From Vreelandella sedimenti (GTDB lineage Bacteria; Pseudomonadota; Gammaproteobacteria; Pseudomonadales; Halomonadaceae), in assembly GCF_013416325.1 (NCBI RefSeq), contig NZ_JACCGK010000006.1:219219-283218 (forward strand): a stretch of DNA of 64,000 nucleotides. The letters run 5' to 3'. The notes beneath the pieces are model-generated. The model searched no databases. It was not told the DNA's origin and saw nothing but the letters and a program-made list of their open reading frames with translations. The position numbers and the translations under genes were made by a program. Below, one piece after another: positions 61,556 through 64,000 of the stretch (position 1 is its first letter; every line of letters starts with the position of its first letter).

Positions 61556-62953
61556 GTGTCTGACTCCTCTTTCTCCTCGTTAGCGTTGCCAAAAGCTCTG
61601 CTGAGCAACCTTGCGTCCCTTGGCTACCTCGAAATGTCGCCGGTGCAGGCAGAGAGCCTGCCGCCGATGCTGGCCGGACGCGATGTGCTGGCGCAGGCGA
61701 AAACCGGTTCAGGCAAAACGGCGGCGTTTGGTTTGGCACTGCTGGCTAAATTGAGAGTCGAGAGCTTTGCGGTGCAAGGCCTGGTGCTGTGTCCTACCCG
61801 GGAGCTCGCTGACCAAGTGGCTGAAGAGCTGCGCCGTTTAGCCCGCGGCATGGCTAATGTAAAAATACTGACCCTCTGCGGCGGTGCACCCTTTGGCCCG
61901 CAGCTCGGCTCTTTAGAGCACGGGGCACACATTGTCGTAGGCACACCAGGGCGTATTGACGAGCACTTGCGCAAAGGCTCGCTCACTCTGGAATCCCTCG
62001 CCATGCTGGTGTTAGATGAAGCGGATCGCATGCTGGATATGGGCTTCCAGGCAACCATTGATGACATCATTGCTGAGACCCCAACTGACCGCCAAACGCT
62101 GCTGTTCAGCGCAACCTTTCCGGATGAGCAGTCATCGGGCGGTCTAACCGAGATGACCCGCGGCGTCATGCGTGAACCGGTGATGGTAAAAATCGCCGAG
62201 GTGCACGACGCCACGACGATTCAACAGCACTTCTACAGTGTCGCCAATGAAGAGTCGCGATTTGACGCCCTGCGCCAACTGTTGCTGGTCTATCGGCCCG
62301 CGACCAGCGTGGTATTCTGCAACACTAAACGTGAAACCCAGGCAGTGGCTGAGCAACTAACCGATGTTGGTTTTAGCGCCGTAGCGCTCAATGGCGATTT
62401 AGAGCAGAAGGATCGTGATCGCATTCTGATTCTGTTCTCTAACCAGAGTGCGTCTATTCTGGTGGCCACGGACGTTGCCGCCCGCGGTCTGGATATTGCC
62501 CAGCTGGACGCGGTGTTTAACTACCAAATTGCTCGCGAGCTTGATGTTCACGTGCACCGGGTAGGTCGAACTGGGCGTGCCGGGGCCAGTGGCATTGCCT
62601 GCACGCTGGTGACTCCTAAAGAGAGTTATCGGCTGGAGCGACTGGAAGGGTTGCTGGAGCAGGCGATTAAAACTGAGCCCTTGCCTAAACCGCAGTACTC
62701 GGTGCCGTTCGAGCCGTTAATGGCGACACTGCAGTTAGCTGCTGGCAAAAAAGACAAGCTGCGCCCCGGCGATATTCTTGGCGCGCTGACCAGTGAAGGC
62801 GGCTTGCGCGGCGATCAAGTGGGTAAAATTAAAGTGCTCGCCCGCAGTGCCTATGTGGCCGTTGAGCGCGATGTGATTCAACAAGCTCAGGCCAAACTCG
62901 AGCGTGATAAATTAAAAGGGCGGGCTTTCCGTGTTCGCCGTATCCGTTATTGA
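61556..62953 (+). CDS. dbpA: ATP-dependent RNA helicase DbpA
   Basis: A 465-residue DEAD-box helicase with a GTG start at 61556 behind an AAGGT site. Motifs: Q motif with MSPVQAESLPPMLAGRD, motif I AQAKTGSGKTAAFGLALLAK, PTRELADQV, motif II VLDEADRMLDMGFQ, motif III LFSATFPDEQ, then RGLDIAQLD and HRVGRTGRAG in the second RecA domain. The C-terminal 75 residues (LRPGDILGALTSEGGLRGDQ) are the DbpA RNA-binding domain that recognises hairpin 92 of 23S rRNA. It therefore assists 50S ribosome assembly. The RIO-kinase gene follows by 33 nt. Confidence 0.95.
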   Translation: MSDSSFSSLALPKALLSNLASLGYLEMSPVQAESLPPMLAGRDVLAQAKTGSGKTAAFGLALLAKLRVESFAVQGLVLCPTRELADQVAEELRRLARGMANVKILTLCGGAPFGPQLGSLEHGAHIVVGTPGRIDEHLRKGSLTLESLAMLVLDEADRMLDMGFQATIDDIIAETPTDRQTLLFSATFPDEQSSGGLTEMTRGVMREPVMVKIAEVHDATTIQQHFYSVANEESRFDALRQLLLVYRPATSVVFCNTKRETQAVAEQLTDVGFSAVALNGDLEQKDRDRILILFSNQSASILVATDVAARGLDIAQLDAVFNYQIARELDVHVHRVGRTGRAGASGIACTLVTPKESYRLERLEGLLEQAIKTEPLPKPQYSVPFEPLMATLQLAAGKKDKLRPGDILGALTSEGGLRGDQVGKIKVLARSAYVAVERDVIQQAQAKLERDKLKGRAFRVRRIRY

Positions 62954-62986
62954 ACGCGTACCAAAGAGGAGCCGACGCAGCTAATC

Positions 62987-63862
62987 ATGAAAATCCCTAA
63001 GCGATTACAGCCCCTGGTCGATGATGGAATGATCGACGAGGTGTTGGTGCAGTTAATGAGTGGCAAGGAAGCGCAGGTCTACGTGGTGCGCTGCGGTGAA
63101 GAAGTGCGCTGTGCCAAGGTATTTAAGGAGGCCAAACAGCGTAGCTTTAAACAGGCCGTTCAGTATCAAGAGGGACGTAAAGAGCGCAATAGCCGTCGTT
63201 CACGGGCGATGGCCAAAAAAACCCGTTACGGCCAGAAAGAGCAGGAACAGGCGTGGCTGAATGCCGAAGTCGACGCGCTCTACCGTCTTGCCTCGGCGGG
63301 TGTGCGGGTACCTGAGCCTCATGGTTTTGTTGATGGTGTATTGCTGATGGAGATGATCAGCGACGCTGAAGGCAACGTCGCGCCACGCTTGGACGAAGTG
63401 ACGCTAACGCCAGAGCAAGCCGAGACCTACTACGCCAAGGTTATTCAAGACGTGGTTAAGATGCTGTGCGCGGGCCTTATTCATGGCGATTTGTCGGAAT
63501 TTAATGTGCTGGTCGATGCCTCTGGCCCGGTGATTATCGATCTGCCCCAGGCCGTTGACGCTGCCGGTAATAACAGCGCAGCCGCGATGCTGTATCGCGA
63601 TGTGGATAACATGCGCAATTACTTCGCCCAGTTTGCGCCAGAGCTTCTGAATACCGAATATGGCAGAGAGATGTGGGCGCTGTATGAAACCGGTGAACTG
63701 CATCCGGATAGCAAGCTCACCGGCCACTTCGATGCTGACACCCATATTGCTAACGTCGATGAGTTGATGGAAGTCATCGACGATGCCAAAGAGGAAGAGG
63801 CGGAACGTCAGGCGCGTATGCGCGACGATGATGACGACGGCGAGGTTCCGCAGCCTTACTGA
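62987..63862 (+). CDS. RIO1-like serine/threonine kinase
   Basis: A 291-residue atypical kinase. The nucleotide-binding lysine lies in CAKVFKEAKQRSFKQAVQY (about 43-61), the catalytic loop is LIHGDLSEFNVLVD (about 164-177) with catalytic Asp and Asn, and the metal aspartate in VIIDLPQAVDAAGN. An acidic tail (KEEEAERQARMRDDDDDGE) ends the protein. Bacterial RIO kinases are poorly understood; in archaea and eukaryotes the family works in small-subunit maturation. Placement 33 nt after dbpA, a ribosome assembly helicase, supports a ribosome or RNA link. Confidence 0.92.
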   Translation: MKIPKRLQPLVDDGMIDEVLVQLMSGKEAQVYVVRCGEEVRCAKVFKEAKQRSFKQAVQYQEGRKERNSRRSRAMAKKTRYGQKEQEQAWLNAEVDALYRLASAGVRVPEPHGFVDGVLLMEMISDAEGNVAPRLDEVTLTPEQAETYYAKVIQDVVKMLCAGLIHGDLSEFNVLVDASGPVIIDLPQAVDAAGNNSAAAMLYRDVDNMRNYFAQFAPELLNTEYGREMWALYETGELHPDSKLTGHFDADTHIANVDELMEVIDDAKEEEAERQARMRDDDDDGEVPQPY

Positions 63863-63868
63863 ACAGTC

Positions 63869-63903
63869 AGGCTCCTCTCGTTTTACAGCAAAGCGAGGAG
63901 CCT
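63869..63903. terminator. Hairpin between convergent RIO-kinase and transketolase genes
   Basis: AGGCTCCTC and GAGGAGCCT are a perfect 9-bp inverted repeat separated by 17 bases that include a T4 tract. It lies directly between two convergent stops, so termination is the likely role. Confidence 0.65.
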
Positions 63904-63931
63904 GGTTCGAGCTTTTGCCTGCTTTTAAGAT

Positions 63932-64000
63932 TTAACCCAGCAGTTCATTCGCGTGCTTGACCACATTGTCGACGGTAAAGCCGAAGTGTTTGAACAGATC
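63932..64000 (-). CDS. tkt: Transketolase, C-terminal end (cut by window edge)
   Basis: Only the last 22 codons are visible, reading DLFKHFGFTVDNVVKHANEL then LG and stop. This closely follows the C-terminus of bacterial transketolase (FGFTVDNVV is the conserved end). The enzyme works in the pentose-phosphate pathway. The rest of the gene lies beyond the right edge. Confidence 0.82.
   Translation of the reverse strand, partial: DLFKHFGFTVDNVVKHANELLG

Overview
The window looks like a chromosomal segment of a moderately halophilic gammaproteobacterium, most likely Halomonas or a close relative (Halomonadaceae). This is inferred from overall gene content: TRAP and SLC13 transporters, AzlCD, an SstT-like symporter, a giant cyclic-glucan synthase, a DUF3008 protein, DbpA and a RIO-type kinase, in DNA that is mostly GC-rich. 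I saw no rRNA, tRNA, CRISPR array, prophage or complete insertion sequence.

Layout. 1-5476: a trans-4-hydroxy-L-proline-type catabolic cluster on the minus strand (FAD dehydrogenase cut by the window edge, DapA-family deaminase, 2-epimerase), divergent from a DctPQM TRAP importer; a 21-bp perfect operator dyad lies between them. 5693-12049: a Fur-type ferric-siderophore uptake system (ATPase, TonB receptor, two permeases, binding protein) with a Fur-like box in front of each of its three transcription units. 12122-16475: an XRE-cupin regulator with AzlCD, a YcaD-like MFS carrier, and SstT. 16575-25211: a 2878-residue NdvB/Cgs-type cyclic beta-1,2-glucan synthase, then an SLC13 carrier. 27314-32888: sbcD-sbcC, a YebE-like protein and pgpA.

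32982-39089: a semialdehyde dehydrogenase, an IclR regulator and a four-gene operon (FAD amine/amino-acid oxidoreductase plus a polar amino-acid ABC importer). 39498-41734: a decayed sigma-54-controlled locus: an iron-dependent alcohol dehydrogenase with an internal deletion and frameshift, fused to the tail of a membrane transporter, followed by a sigma-54 activator that has lost most of its AAA+ domain; a sigma-54-like promoter still stands upstream. 41752-46810: an exported MsrA and a LysR/mmsA/GMC-dehydrogenase set that matches known 3-hydroxypropionate degradation operons.

47015-49286: a cold-shock protein, twelve perfect copies of a 7-bp repeat, and an SLC13 carrier with RCK_C/TrkA-C domains. 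50083-55539: the most unusual system here, four translationally coupled genes encoding only complex-I/Mrp-like membrane subunits (an MbhD-MrpC/NuoK-like fusion and three NuoL/M/N-like proteins) with no electron-transfer or other Mrp partners; one antiporter-like subunit lacks the TM5 glutamate. The remainder (YihY, PhoH2, LysR plus CDF transporter, small lipoprotein, DUF3008, YbaK, DbpA, RIO kinase, transketolase C-terminus) is mostly housekeeping.
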